In this document: positions 1-8,362 of the stretch, piece by piece
Numbering within the stretch: position 1 is the first letter of the stretch
Layout of the letters: each line of letters opens with the position of its first letter
DNA from: JAGLOK01 sp963677605
Lineage (GTDB): Bacteria > Bacillota > Clostridia > Christensenellales > UMGS416
Direction of reading: 5' to 3'
NCBI GenBank assembly: GCA_963677605.2
Contig: CAXXDX010000006.1
Location: 868,001-932,000 of the forward strand
DNA length: 64,000 nt
Notes under the pieces: generated by a model
What the model was told of the DNA's origin: nothing
Seen by the model: the letters and a program-made list of their open reading frames with translations, nothing else
Databases searched by the model: none
Translations under genes and position numbers: made by a program

Positions 1-471
1 AGATAATACTACTCCCATATCCATCATAAATGTTGAGTATACAAACCTTAGATTGAGCATATCCGTAATTTCTTTCATTCTCTCAAAATCAAGCTGAACA
101 TATAGCTGCTTTATATAAAGGGCGTTAACAATTAATGTTGCACCATAGTAAAATGAAAAAATACTAAAGGCCGTTGTTGTAATATAGTTTGACACATAAT
201 ACAAACGTCTTTTATGAGTTAAAAATAAAAACATAGATATACATAAAAGCATCTGTATAAAACTGTCTCGGAATAACTGTCTGTTAAACGGCTGAATGTT
301 AAAGTATAATTCTGCGCCTTCTATATAAAGCATAGAGCTGCCTGAATCGGTATGGTAATTCAAACTATATAAGTTTGTAGCAAAACCTAGCGCAAACATA
401 AACATAGTACATGCAAGTACTAATGCTGCAATCACTGTAATCTTTTGAAATTTCATCTGTTTATGTCCCAT
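1..471 (-). CDS. Membrane protein of unknown function, 3' part beyond window
   Basis: This is the first 157 codons of a gene that runs off the left edge. I translated it from the reverse complement: it starts MGHKQMKFQKITVI, preceded by an AGAGGTG ribosome binding site. Three hydrophobic segments are visible, at about residues 9-33, 77-90 and 100-120. A polar loop with a YFNIQPFNRQ stretch separates the first two. There is no signal peptidase or lipobox motif, so it should be an integral membrane protein. It is the last visible gene of the operon that starts with kduI, 73 bases after the stop of the binding-protein gene. I do not recognise the family. Its position suggests an accessory to the ABC transporter, but that is inference only. 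Confidence 0.7.
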   Translation of the reverse strand, partial: MGHKQMKFQKITVIAALVLACTMFMFALGFATNLYSLNYHTDSGSSMLYIEGAELYFNIQPFNRQLFRDSFIQMLLCISMFLFLTHKRRLYYVSNYITTTAFSIFSFYYGATLIVNALYIKQLYVQLDFERMKEITDMLNLRFVYSTFMMDMGVVLS

Positions 472-544
472 GAGGCACCTCTCAAGTAATTAAGTACGGG
501 AAAGGGAGTAAATCCCTTTCTCGCACATAGTAGTTTTAGTCGTA

Positions 545-2737
545 TTAGTCCATCAGTTCCTGAATTCTTGCATAAGCGCTTCTGTATGCTTCAACAAAAA
601 TCTTACCGTTAAGTTCATTGTAGAGATAGTCAATTACTTCATCTTTAGCAAGTAATGTTTCTCCATTTGCATTTGTTCCGCCGAATCCATAGATAACATA
701 GTCAGTATAGAAAATACGGTCATTATCGTTATTTCCGTTTCTGAATGCTGTAACTATGTCACTGCAGTTATCAACTATCAAAGTTTCCTCAGCCGCTGTA
801 AGCGGGAATGCTGCAGGAACAAGTGATCTGTATCCTTCAGGAGCTGTAGCTGCATCTGTAACAAGGTGTCTTACGCTGCCTGCGTCTATTGCTGCAAGTA
901 CGTTAGCCAAGCCAACTTTGCCGTTTTCTGCAACTGTCTGATATTCCATTCCCTGCTCTTTAATATATCCTATTGGGAATGTAGCTCCGAGCCATTTGCG
1001 ATAGTAGTTTGTATAGCTTCCGTTTGCCAGATCATAGAGCTCTGTAAGAGCAGCGTCAGCAAGTTTAGGTACCATTTCTCCGCGGTACATTGTCTCACCG
1101 TCAATCCAAGCTTCTGGGCCATAACTCATAAGCCTGTTTCCTTCTTCAGAATACTGATAGTCAAACAATGCAAGTGCTCTGTGAAGTTTTGCTTCATCAT
1201 CAGCAAGAGTAGCAAGTATTGACCAGCCGTTCGGTTTAACTGAACGCCATGAAGTTACGAGTGAATAATAGTTTCCATCTCCATCCCAATCAGCTACCGG
1301 AGGTATTACAGGTGCAAGATTGAAGCCTTCGATATCAACTGTGTTGTTGTAAACTGTTGTTGTCTGGCAATAGTCAAATGTCATAAAGCCAAGGTTGTCG
1401 TTGAGCAAACGTGCACGGTGATCTCCGCCGTTAAGTCCTGCTGTTGATTCATCTTTATCAAAGTCTTGAAGGATTAAGCCTTCTTTATAAAGCATATTCA
1501 TCTTTTCAACTGCGTCTATAAGCTCAGGCTGGAATCTTCCGTCCTGAAGTTCGCCGTTTTCGTCAATGAAGAACCAGTTGCTTCTTGACTCAAGACCTTT
1601 AACACCAAAGATGTTTGTGAATGAGAATAACTGCTGGATACGTCCTGCCTGATATTTTCTCACAAAGAATGGTACTGCGTCATAATCATCCTGGCCTGTG
1701 AGAAGCTGAGTATTAGCAAGTACGCAGCGCATAAGAGCTACCAATTCATCAGCATTGTATGCTGCATCCACACCGCAGAAATGATCTGAACGTTTTACAT
1801 GGACACCTGCATATGTAGTGTCAATGTAGTCTTTAAGAGCCTGTACTAAACTTGCGCCGTCTTTTGTAGGAAGCTCGTTCTGTATTGTAATAATGTTTTT
1901 GTCATATTTCACAGCGACTTCCTGAGTGCCGGATCCGTCACCTGTTGTTGCCAGAATTGTAGTATCAAGTGATTCAGGCATATAAGGTGTGTAGAAAGTG
2001 TCAACTGTGCGATCTGTGTCATATACAACTGTGTCGTCATCAAGAAGTTTTTCAACCCAGTCAATACGCATAATCATCATACGCTCGATGTCGTCATATC
2101 CGTCGAAATATGGAGCGACATAGATGTGTCCGTCGCCTGTTGTGATGGACTCTTTAACAATACCGTTTGCATCAAGGAATGCGCTGAAGTTAGGCATTAA
2201 GTCAAGATATTCATCCAAGGCAAGGAATGTTCCGTTTGTAACAGCATTTCTGTTAACATCGTCAAGGTTGCCAACCATAACATCAACACCGTCAAAGCCT
2301 GTTGCTTCAAGAGATGCGAATGCAGCACGGATGTCTTTTGCATCTGTAGGATGAACATCATTGATTGTGAAGTTCAGTCTATTCTGCAATTCAGCCCAAA
2401 CAGGTTTCCAATCGCCTTCGCGATATGTGTTTCCATCAGCAGCATTATATTCTGGCTGAGGAGTTCCTGCTCCGTCACCTACAGTATATTTCATCTCGAT
2501 ACCGCTTCTGTAGAATACTGACATATTCAGTTCTACATTTTCTGAAGTATCATAGATATCCACTGCAGGTTCTTCTGTTTCTGCCATATCTTTTTCTTCT
2601 GTCTCAGCAGGTTTTTCAGTCGCCTTTACTTCTGTTTCTGGTGCTTGTGATACCTCAGGTTCCACCTTTACGCATCCGCTTATTATTGTTCCAATAAGCA
2701 TAACAGCCACCAATAAAACTAGTGCAGTTTTTTTCAT
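545..2737 (-). CDS. ABC transporter extracellular solute-binding lipoprotein (large, 730 aa)
   Basis: This is a lipid-anchored binding protein for an oligosaccharide ABC importer. The N-terminus has KK, a hydrophobic core and the lipobox IISGC, with Cys22 as the lipidation site. An acidic, threonine- and glutamate-rich linker follows to about residue 60, as is common in Gram-positive binding lipoproteins. At 730 residues it is much longer than the usual 400-550, like the large LipO/YtcQ-type proteins that accompany LplB/YtcP-type permeases. The ribosome binding site GGGAGG supports this start. It lies 60 bases downstream of the YtcP-like permease gene. Neighbours KduI and a GntR regulator suggest a uronic-acid-containing oligosaccharide, but the ligand cannot be read from the sequence. 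Confidence 0.9.
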   Translation of the reverse strand: MKKTALVLLVAVMLIGTIISGCVKVEPEVSQAPETEVKATEKPAETEEKDMAETEEPAVDIYDTSENVELNMSVFYRSGIEMKYTVGDGAGTPQPEYNAADGNTYREGDWKPVWAELQNRLNFTINDVHPTDAKDIRAAFASLEATGFDGVDVMVGNLDDVNRNAVTNGTFLALDEYLDLMPNFSAFLDANGIVKESITTGDGHIYVAPYFDGYDDIERMMIMRIDWVEKLLDDDTVVYDTDRTVDTFYTPYMPESLDTTILATTGDGSGTQEVAVKYDKNIITIQNELPTKDGASLVQALKDYIDTTYAGVHVKRSDHFCGVDAAYNADELVALMRCVLANTQLLTGQDDYDAVPFFVRKYQAGRIQQLFSFTNIFGVKGLESRSNWFFIDENGELQDGRFQPELIDAVEKMNMLYKEGLILQDFDKDESTAGLNGGDHRARLLNDNLGFMTFDYCQTTTVYNNTVDIEGFNLAPVIPPVADWDGDGNYYSLVTSWRSVKPNGWSILATLADDEAKLHRALALFDYQYSEEGNRLMSYGPEAWIDGETMYRGEMVPKLADAALTELYDLANGSYTNYYRKWLGATFPIGYIKEQGMEYQTVAENGKVGLANVLAAIDAGSVRHLVTDAATAPEGYRSLVPAAFPLTAAEETLIVDNCSDIVTAFRNGNNDNDRIFYTDYVIYGFGGTNANGETLLAKDEVIDYLYNELNGKIFVEAYRSAYARIQELMD

Positions 2738-2797
2738 GATTTTTCCTCCCGTTCTAGTAATAGCTTATTCATTGCCCATTTTGAGCAAAACTTAATC

Positions 2798-3679
2798 TTA
2801 TTCTTTAACACCGCCGACATTTACTCCCTTTGCAAAATACTTTTGTATATAAGGGTAAATTATGATAATCGGTATAATCGCACATACAACCATAGCGTAT
2901 ATCAGCGACTCCGGTGCATATGATGTTGTAGCTTCATATTCTAAAGCCATAATTTCTTCAAGCTGGTCTCGGATAAACACCTGAAGCGGCCATTCATTAC
3001 GGTTGCGCACCATTGTTCGCGCCCAGAAGTAGCCATTCCATCTGCTTATTCCGAAAAACAATCCTACAGTAGCTATAGCCGATTTCGACATCGGTATAAA
3101 CACTTTAAACAGAAGCTGGAAATCGGTTGCTCCATCCACTATTCCCGCTTCTTCAATTTCATACGGCACATTCTCAAATGCGTTTCTCAAGAGAACAACA
3201 TTGAACGCTGCCATACCCATAGCAATAACTATCAGCCATTTGTCATCCGCAATTCCCATAGCGCCAAATACTGACTGGGTTGCTCTATAGTTCAAAAACT
3301 GAGGAACAAGCCCCGCCGAAAACCACAGCGTGAAAACAAGAAAGAAGTTAAATGCTCTTCTGAAAACCAATCTGTTTTTGGAAAGCGCATATGCTCCCAA
3401 AACCGATGTTCCAAGTGCCCAGATAGTTCCGTAGAATGTAACAAACAAAGTGTTTGCATAGCTTATCCAAAATCTTTTAGTTAATATAATGTCTCTGAAA
3501 GCATCAAACTGAAGCCCCACGGGGAACAATATAACTTTTCCCTGATAGAAAGGTGCTTTGCTGCTAAGTGCTGCCGAAATGGCATACACGAATGGATATA
3601 AGCACATCAAAGCAAAAACAGTCAAAAAGACGTTTGCAAAGACTTTAAATATAATTTCTGATTTGTCGAGTCGTTTCAT
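2798..3679 (-). CDS. Carbohydrate ABC transporter permease, LplC/YtcP type
   Basis: This is one of two membrane subunits of a CUT1-type sugar importer. About six hydrophobic helices are visible in 293 residues. The cytoplasmic EAA loop that docks on the ATPase is EEAGIVDGATDFQLLFKVFI, at about residues 178-197. The C-terminus FAKGVNVGGVKE is the characteristic end of the LplC/YtcP subfamily, ending in GxVKG or GxVKE. The start has a good AAGGAGG site. The gene lies 11 bases after the partner permease and 60 bases before the binding-protein gene, so the three form one transporter. The family assignment is firm; the substrate is inferred from the operon. Confidence 0.95.
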   Translation of the reverse strand: MKRLDKSEIIFKVFANVFLTVFALMCLYPFVYAISAALSSKAPFYQGKVILFPVGLQFDAFRDIILTKRFWISYANTLFVTFYGTIWALGTSVLGAYALSKNRLVFRRAFNFFLVFTLWFSAGLVPQFLNYRATQSVFGAMGIADDKWLIVIAMGMAAFNVVLLRNAFENVPYEIEEAGIVDGATDFQLLFKVFIPMSKSAIATVGLFFGISRWNGYFWARTMVRNRNEWPLQVFIRDQLEEIMALEYEATTSYAPESLIYAMVVCAIIPIIIIYPYIQKYFAKGVNVGGVKE

Positions 3680-3690
3680 TGACTGCCTCC

Positions 3691-4716
3691 TTAATACAAT
3701 GATGTATTAGAAACTTTTCTGCTTATTAGGTTTGCACCCATAACAAGCAGCATAGATGTAACTGCGTTAATCATGTCTGCAGCAGATGCAAGCGATTGAT
3801 TCGTCTGCGCTCCCGCCTGTATACCAGCTCTCTGGAATACATATGTTGCAACAACGTCAGCTGTACTGTATGTATACGAGTTATACAATAAGAGTACTTT
3901 TTCAAAGCCTATTGTAAGCAAGCGTCCTATCTGCATAATAAGCATTATTGTTATTGTTGAAAGAATTCCGGGAAGAACAACATGCTTAAGCTGCTGCATC
4001 TTTGATGCTCCGTCTATTCTCGCTGCTTCATAGCTTGTAGGCGAAATGCTAATAATTGCAGCAAAATATACAATTGAACCGTAACCTGCCATCTCCCATA
4101 TACCAGAAACCTGATATATTGCCCTGAAATATCTAGGTATATATAACATACCGGTGATTATATCTTCCTGCGGTACAAGGCCAATGCTTACCAAAAACTT
4201 AGCTACAACACCCGGTTCTGAGAAAACACTTCCTCCTTTTAAGAGCATTGTCACCAAAGTTGTAATAACAACCGTTGAAACAAACCTCGGAAGATACGTT
4301 GATATCTGCAAAAAGCTTCTATATACATTCGACTTAACTTCATTAAAGAATAAAGCCAAAATGATCGGCACGGGAAATCCAAACAAAAGAGAGTAAAAGC
4401 TTAAAAGGAAAGTATTTCTGAAAGCCTGCCAAAAGCCCGCCGAATCCGCACCGAACATTAGGCTGTAGAAATGCTGAAATCCTACAAAGTTACGCTGTAA
4501 TATTTTTATCGAAGTATCCGATGTTTTAAATGCTGTTATAAGCCCGTATAACGGCAAATATCTCCACAGCAAAAACACAAGCAGCAAAGGTAGGAGCATT
4601 ATATATAAGCGCCAGTCTTTTGCTATCTTCCTGCCAACGTTTCTCCAATAATGTTTCTCAAGTTCATCTTGTATGCGGAGATGTTCCGGATAAATTTCTT
4701 CATTTTTCTTTTCCAT
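3691..4716 (-). CDS. Carbohydrate ABC transporter permease, LplB/YteP type
   Basis: This is the partner membrane subunit of the importer. It has 341 residues, with a cytoplasmic N-terminus of about 40 residues and then six predicted helices. The EAA loop EAARIDGASKMQQLKHVVLPG-like segment is clear near residue 230. The LPLYGLITAFK element after the first helix is typical of LplB-type permeases. The GGAGGAAG ribosome binding site lies inside the end of the preceding gene, and the two genes overlap by 17 bases, which suggests translational coupling. The ATPase for this importer is probably the gene at 5302-6444 in the same operon. Confidence 0.95.
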   Translation of the reverse strand: MEKKNEEIYPEHLRIQDELEKHYWRNVGRKIAKDWRLYIMLLPLLLVFLLWRYLPLYGLITAFKTSDTSIKILQRNFVGFQHFYSLMFGADSAGFWQAFRNTFLLSFYSLLFGFPVPIILALFFNEVKSNVYRSFLQISTYLPRFVSTVVITTLVTMLLKGGSVFSEPGVVAKFLVSIGLVPQEDIITGMLYIPRYFRAIYQVSGIWEMAGYGSIVYFAAIISISPTSYEAARIDGASKMQQLKHVVLPGILSTITIMLIMQIGRLLTIGFEKVLLLYNSYTYSTADVVATYVFQRAGIQAGAQTNQSLASAADMINAVTSMLLVMGANLISRKVSNTSLY

Positions 4717-5290
4717 TTTTATCTTCCTCCATTTCCGCTTGTCTTATCAAATACGCCATCTGATCTTCAAACACTCCATCCTGTCTTCTTGCTATCAATA
4801 TAACTATTACTGTCATAACGGCACTAAGTGCATCAGTAGTCAAATACCTGACAGTATTAGCCGCAAAATGCGTGAAGCCCATAATATATGCAACTACGCC
4901 TTTTCCTAAATTTTTTAAAATATAGCCTGTTATTACATATAAAATAATTAGCCATATCTTTTCCCGTATCTTCTCTTTCTCCACGTACTTAAACCACAGT
5001 ACGTTTACTCCGACAAAACAATTTCCTAAAATATATACAATATATACTTCGGGTTCTGCTCCGTTAAGCGCGCTGTATACCAATCCGCCTAATGCAGCAA
5101 GCGGCAAAGCTTTAATTCCATGCCTCATCATTGCAATCAGGATTATTGGCAGAATCACTGAAATCGCAAAAGCTTCTCTTCTAAAGAAGTTCAATGCCAC
5201 TTTTGACGCTATTTCTAAAGCGCACAACAATATTGCAAAAATTACTAAATCTATAATCACATATTGTTTAACAGTTAATTGCTTGTTCAT
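4700..5290 (-). CDS. Small polytopic membrane protein resembling an ECF S component
   Basis: This 196-residue hydrophobic protein has about five or six predicted helices and almost no extramembrane sequence, except an acidic C-terminal tail (QAEMEEDKNGKEK). I chose the ATG at 5290 rather than a GTG two codons upstream, because the AAGGAAT site is correctly spaced only for the ATG. Size, helix density and the small-residue-rich first helix (ALEIASKVAL) resemble S components of energy-coupling-factor vitamin transporters such as the ThiT family, but I see no diagnostic ligand motif. It is not obviously a DUF624/YesL protein. It sits between the UgpC-type ATPase and the LplB-type permease and overlaps the permease gene, so it is probably a transporter accessory. 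Function unknown. Confidence 0.65.
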   Translation of the reverse strand: MNKQLTVKQYVIIDLVIFAILLCALEIASKVALNFFRREAFAISVILPIILIAMMRHGIKALPLAALGGLVYSALNGAEPEVYIVYILGNCFVGVNVLWFKYVEKEKIREKIWLIILYVITGYILKNLGKGVVAYIMGFTHFAANTVRYLTTDALSAVMTVIVILIARRQDGVFEDQMAYLIRQAEMEEDKNGKEK

Positions 5291-5301
5291 GTCCACATTC
5301 C

Positions 5302-6444
5302 TTAGGAAAACTTCTTTGTTTTTGCGCTTTCAATCCCGGGATTGCCTTCCAAAACATCGCCTGTTTTAGAATCAAACAAATAAACCTCGCTAAGCGGAAT
5401 TGCAATCTCTGTTTCACTTCCGGTTTCAGGTATGTCATAAGGTGACACTTTCACAATAAGCTTGTGATCCCCTAACTGTGCATATACGTTTACATTGTCC
5501 CCCAGGAGTTCTGTTAAAATAACCTTGACTTTTACATTCTGATATTCTTTGTCGTTTTCCATGTATTTAGGCAAAACAACTGATTCCGGTCTGAATCCAT
5601 AATCAACCTTCATACCTTTTGCAGATTCAAGTGAAGCCTTATGCTCTTTTTTAACATTAAGCCCATCTGCCATTCCCTCCGGATACAGCTTCCCGTCTTT
5701 TTCAAAACAAGGAATGAAGTTCATCGGCGGCTCTCCTATAAATCCTGCTACAAAGCGGTTTACTGGAGCAAAGTAAAGTTCGCGTGGTGTTCCTATTTGC
5801 TGTATGTAACCCTCATCCATAACAACAATTTTGTCAGCCATAGTCATAGCTTCAGTCTGGTCATGAGTAACATAAATAGTCGTTGCACCAATACGTCTGT
5901 GTATTTGCATTATTTCAGACCTCATCGTAACCCTCTGTTTTGCATCAAGGTTTGAAAGAGGTTCATCCATCAAAAACACTTCAACGTGACGGATTATTGC
6001 GCGGCCCACCGCAACACGCTGGCGCTGTCCGCCGGAAAGTTCTCTCGGCTTTCTTTCCAGATAATCTGTCAACCCAAGTATTTTTGCAGTTTTGTGAACT
6101 CTTTTTTCTATTAAGTCTTTGTCCATACCTCTTAAAGTAAGTCCAAATGACATGTTTTCATAAGTTGTCATATGCGGATACAACGCGTACGACTGGAACA
6201 CCATAGCAACACCTCTGTTTCTCGGTGTTTTTTGGTTGGCAAGTTCATCATCTATATAAAGTTCACCAGTTGTAATATCTTCAAGGCCGGCTATCATGCG
6301 AAGCGTTGTCGATTTTCCGCATCCTGACGGTCCAACAAATACAATAAACTCACCTTTTTCTATCTCCAAAGAAAAATCATGCACAGCATGAAAGCTATTG
6401 TTTGCATATATTTTATTAATCTCTTCCAGTCTGATATGTGCCAT
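5302..6444 (-). CDS. ugpC: Carbohydrate ABC transporter ATP-binding protein (MsmX/UgpC type)
   Basis: This is the cytoplasmic ATPase that drives CUT1 sugar importers. The motifs are complete: Walker A GPSGCGKST near residue 38, Q-loop in VFQSYALYPHMT, signature LSGGQRQRVAVGRA, Walker B VFLMDEPLSNLDA and the H-loop THDQTEAM. Residues from about 240 to the end form the TOBE/OB regulatory domain typical of MalK/UgpC/MsmX proteins; total length 380 is normal. It is transcribed with the first transporter. MsmX-type ATPases often serve several permease pairs, and the second transporter in this window (22195-24051) has no ATPase of its own, so this protein may energise both. Confidence 0.95.
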   Translation of the reverse strand: MAHIRLEEINKIYANNSFHAVHDFSLEIEKGEFIVFVGPSGCGKSTTLRMIAGLEDITTGELYIDDELANQKTPRNRGVAMVFQSYALYPHMTTYENMSFGLTLRGMDKDLIEKRVHKTAKILGLTDYLERKPRELSGGQRQRVAVGRAIIRHVEVFLMDEPLSNLDAKQRVTMRSEIMQIHRRIGATTIYVTHDQTEAMTMADKIVVMDEGYIQQIGTPRELYFAPVNRFVAGFIGEPPMNFIPCFEKDGKLYPEGMADGLNVKKEHKASLESAKGMKVDYGFRPESVVLPKYMENDKEYQNVKVKVILTELLGDNVNVYAQLGDHKLIVKVSPYDIPETGSETEIAIPLSEVYLFDSKTGDVLEGNPGIESAKTKKFS

Positions 6445-6496
6445 ATTCTGCCCTTTATTTATTATTTAAATCGTTTTATTTGGGTTCGGATTCTTT

Positions 6497-7243
6497 CTAA
6501 TTATCCTGAGCCCAAATCTTCATTACTTTTTCTTCAACAATTTCTTTTAAATTCTTTTCAATAAAATAATCTCTGTACTCTTTATAGATTCTTCTTCCAA
6601 GCCTGACTGCACCGCCATGAAGATGTCTGCTTATAGTCTCTTCAATCGCTCCAAAGTCCTTATTCTTGATTATTGTCAAGAAGTTTTCATGTTCTTTATA
6701 TATATCTTCAAAGTGTTTGACAGCCACAATATCCAGCATCCTGAATCTCGTATAATGTATATGCGATTTTTGGATTTCATCCCATACCATGTCTTTGTTT
6801 ATTGCGCTATACCAAACCTTATGAAAATTTGCATCCAACTCATAAAAGTCTTCTGCTTTAAAATCACTGTTGCTTATCAATATCTTCTGCAACTTCAGAT
6901 AATACTCAAGCTCAGCGATAACTCTTTCATCATAGTTATTAATTAAATCCCTTAAAACCATACTTTCTATAGCAATTCTCATATATATAAGCTGGAGTAT
7001 ATTGTCCATACTCATAAGAGTTATGAAAGTAGACTTATACGGGACCGAAAATATCAAGCCTTCATTTTTTAGCCTTTGAATAACTTCCCTGCTGGGCGTT
7101 CTTGAAACATTGTACTTTTCACATATCGTTTGTTCGGTAAAGGTTTCGCCCGGCTGCATTACAAGATTTAAAATATCTTCTCTTACAAGCCAATATATCT
7201 CTTCGCTCGCTTTGCTTTCAGTGTATGATTTGTAGTTATTCAT
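6497..7243 (-). CDS. GntR-family transcriptional regulator with FCD domain
   Basis: This 248-residue cytoplasmic DNA-binding protein has an N-terminal winged helix-turn-helix at about residues 15-75 (TEQTICEKYNVSRTPSREVI) and a C-terminal all-helical FCD effector domain. Probable metal-binding residues of the FCD domain are visible in DANFHKVWY and in a later H-x-N and HLHGG region. FCD regulators of the FadR/UxuR group commonly sense sugar acids, which fits the adjacent kduI. It starts 21 bases after kduI ends. A tandem TTGTATACA element at the kduI promoter is the likely operator, so the protein probably autoregulates the operon and is released by a hexuronate catabolite. The effector is inferred. 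Confidence 0.9.
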   Translation of the reverse strand: MNNYKSYTESKASEEIYWLVREDILNLVMQPGETFTEQTICEKYNVSRTPSREVIQRLKNEGLIFSVPYKSTFITLMSMDNILQLIYMRIAIESMVLRDLINNYDERVIAELEYYLKLQKILISNSDFKAEDFYELDANFHKVWYSAINKDMVWDEIQKSHIHYTRFRMLDIVAVKHFEDIYKEHENFLTIIKNKDFGAIEETISRHLHGGAVRLGRRIYKEYRDYFIEKNLKEIVEEKVMKIWAQDN

Positions 7244-7264
7244 TCTCTCTCCATCATTGTCTAG

Positions 7265-8095
7265 TTACTTCATATTATTCATATCTACATGGTCCATATC
7301 ATCAAACTTTATATTTTCGCCGCACATTCCCCATATGAATGTATAGCTTCCTGTTCCTACGCCGCTGTGGATTGACCAACTTGGAGATATTACTGCCTGT
7401 CCGTTTGATACGACAATGTGGCGTGTTTCGGATGGTTCACCCATTAGATGGAATACCCTGTCGTTATCATTCATTCCAAAGTACAGATATACTTCCATTC
7501 TCCTTGCATGAGTATGGCAGGGCATTGTGTTCCAAACGCTTCCGGACTTTAAAGTCGTCATACCCATTGTAAGCTGGCATGTATCCAGTACAGCAGGATG
7601 TATATACTGATTTATTGTTCTTACATTCAAATTCTCTTTATTGCCAAGCTCAACTTTATTTGCTTCAGCCAATGATATCTTTCTGCTTTCAAATTCTTTA
7701 TGCGCAGGGCATGAATTCAAATAAAACATTGCCGGATCATTTTCATCGATGCTTTCAAATATTACTTTTTTAACACCTTTTCCAATATAAATTGCATCAG
7801 CATGATCTAGTTTGTATGTCTTTCCATCCAAAATAACCGCACCGCTGCTGCCTATATTTATAATTCCCGCTTCTCTTCTTTCAAAAAAATAATCAGCACT
7901 TAAAAGGCTTCCATCGTTCATCGGCAACGCTTTTTTTGTGGGTACAATACCGCCGACAATTATCCTGTCAATATGGCTGTATGTAAAACTCGCCTCTCCG
8001 GGAATAAAAAGCTTTTCTATAAGATACTGATTTCTTAGTTCTTCAGTGTCAAAACCTTTAGAACTTATTGGATCTGTGGAATATCTGATATCCAT
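7265..8095 (-). CDS. kduI: 5-dehydro-4-deoxy-D-glucuronate isomerase (KduI)
   Basis: This enzyme converts 5-keto-4-deoxyuronate, formed spontaneously from unsaturated uronic acids, into 2,5-diketo-3-deoxygluconate in the cytoplasm. It is a cupin-fold zinc enzyme. The metal ligands are seen in MPCHTHARRMEVYLYF (two His and a Glu) and in the later WSIHSG. The open frame extends 24 codons further upstream, but family members begin MDIRYSTDP. The ATG at 8095 has the site GAGAGG at good spacing and follows the promoter and operator sensibly, so I use it, giving 276 residues. It is the first gene of the operon. GH88 at 8363 supplies its substrate. KduD, KdgK and KdgA are not in the window. Confidence 0.95.
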   Translation of the reverse strand: MDIRYSTDPISSKGFDTEELRNQYLIEKLFIPGEASFTYSHIDRIIVGGIVPTKKALPMNDGSLLSADYFFERREAGIINIGSSGAVILDGKTYKLDHADAIYIGKGVKKVIFESIDENDPAMFYLNSCPAHKEFESRKISLAEANKVELGNKENLNVRTINQYIHPAVLDTCQLTMGMTTLKSGSVWNTMPCHTHARRMEVYLYFGMNDNDRVFHLMGEPSETRHIVVSNGQAVISPSWSIHSGVGTGSYTFIWGMCGENIKFDDMDHVDMNNMK

Positions 8096-8146
8096 CCTTT
8101 TCCTCTCAAACTTAAATGATTCGTCATTTAGAATATAATTTATATC

Positions 8147-8164
8147 TTGTATACATTGTATACA
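8147..8164. promoter_or_regulatory. Probable GntR operator, tandem TTGTATACA
   Basis: Two perfect copies of TTGTATACA lie head to tail. Each contains the palindrome TGTATACA, so the whole 17-base core is also an inverted repeat. It starts 1 base downstream of the -10 box, over the expected transcription start, a classic repressor position. TGTATACA-like palindromes are typical of FadR/UxuR-type GntR regulators. The obvious candidate binder is the GntR protein encoded two genes downstream of the promoter. Confidence 0.7.
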
Positions 8165-8165
8165 C

Positions 8166-8194
8166 ATTATATTAAATGTACTTTATCTTGTCAA
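8166..8194 (-). promoter_or_regulatory. Sigma-A promoter of the kduI-ABC transporter operon
   Basis: On the minus strand TTGACA (8189-8194) and TATAAT (8166-8171) are both perfect and separated by 17 bases. An AACAT-TTC-ATGTT near-palindrome directly abuts the -35 box (8195-8207) and could be an activator or repressor site. The rest of the 8208-8317 spacer is A/T-rich with two TTTGTGCA repeats, and no gene is seen. Confidence 0.85.
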
Positions 8195-8317
8195 AACATT
8201 TCATGTTTTTTTGTGCAATTATTTGTGCATTTTGTACTAAAAATTAAAAATTGCATGTTTTTGCTCTATTTTTAAAAAGTTTTTTTTGGAAAGTTTGCAG
8301 CAAATAAACAAAAAAAT

Positions 8318-8345
8318 AAGCCCTGCACTATTATGTGCAGAGCTT
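8318..8345 (-). terminator. Rho-independent terminator after the GH88 gene
   Basis: The stem GCCCTGCAC/GTGCAGAGC has one mismatch and a six-base loop, and is extended by A-T pairs. On the minus strand it is followed by TTATTTTTTT. It lies about 18 bases after the GH88 stop and closes the lacI-GH88 operon ahead of the kduI promoter. The other strand also shows a T-run but has no gene to terminate. Confidence 0.8.
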
Positions 8346-8362
8346 TTTTGTTTATTCGCATA

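Noticed and set aside
8096..8167. N-terminal extension of kduI
   Set aside because: It would run over the operator and the predicted transcription start; the family start MDIRYSTDP has its own ribosome binding site.
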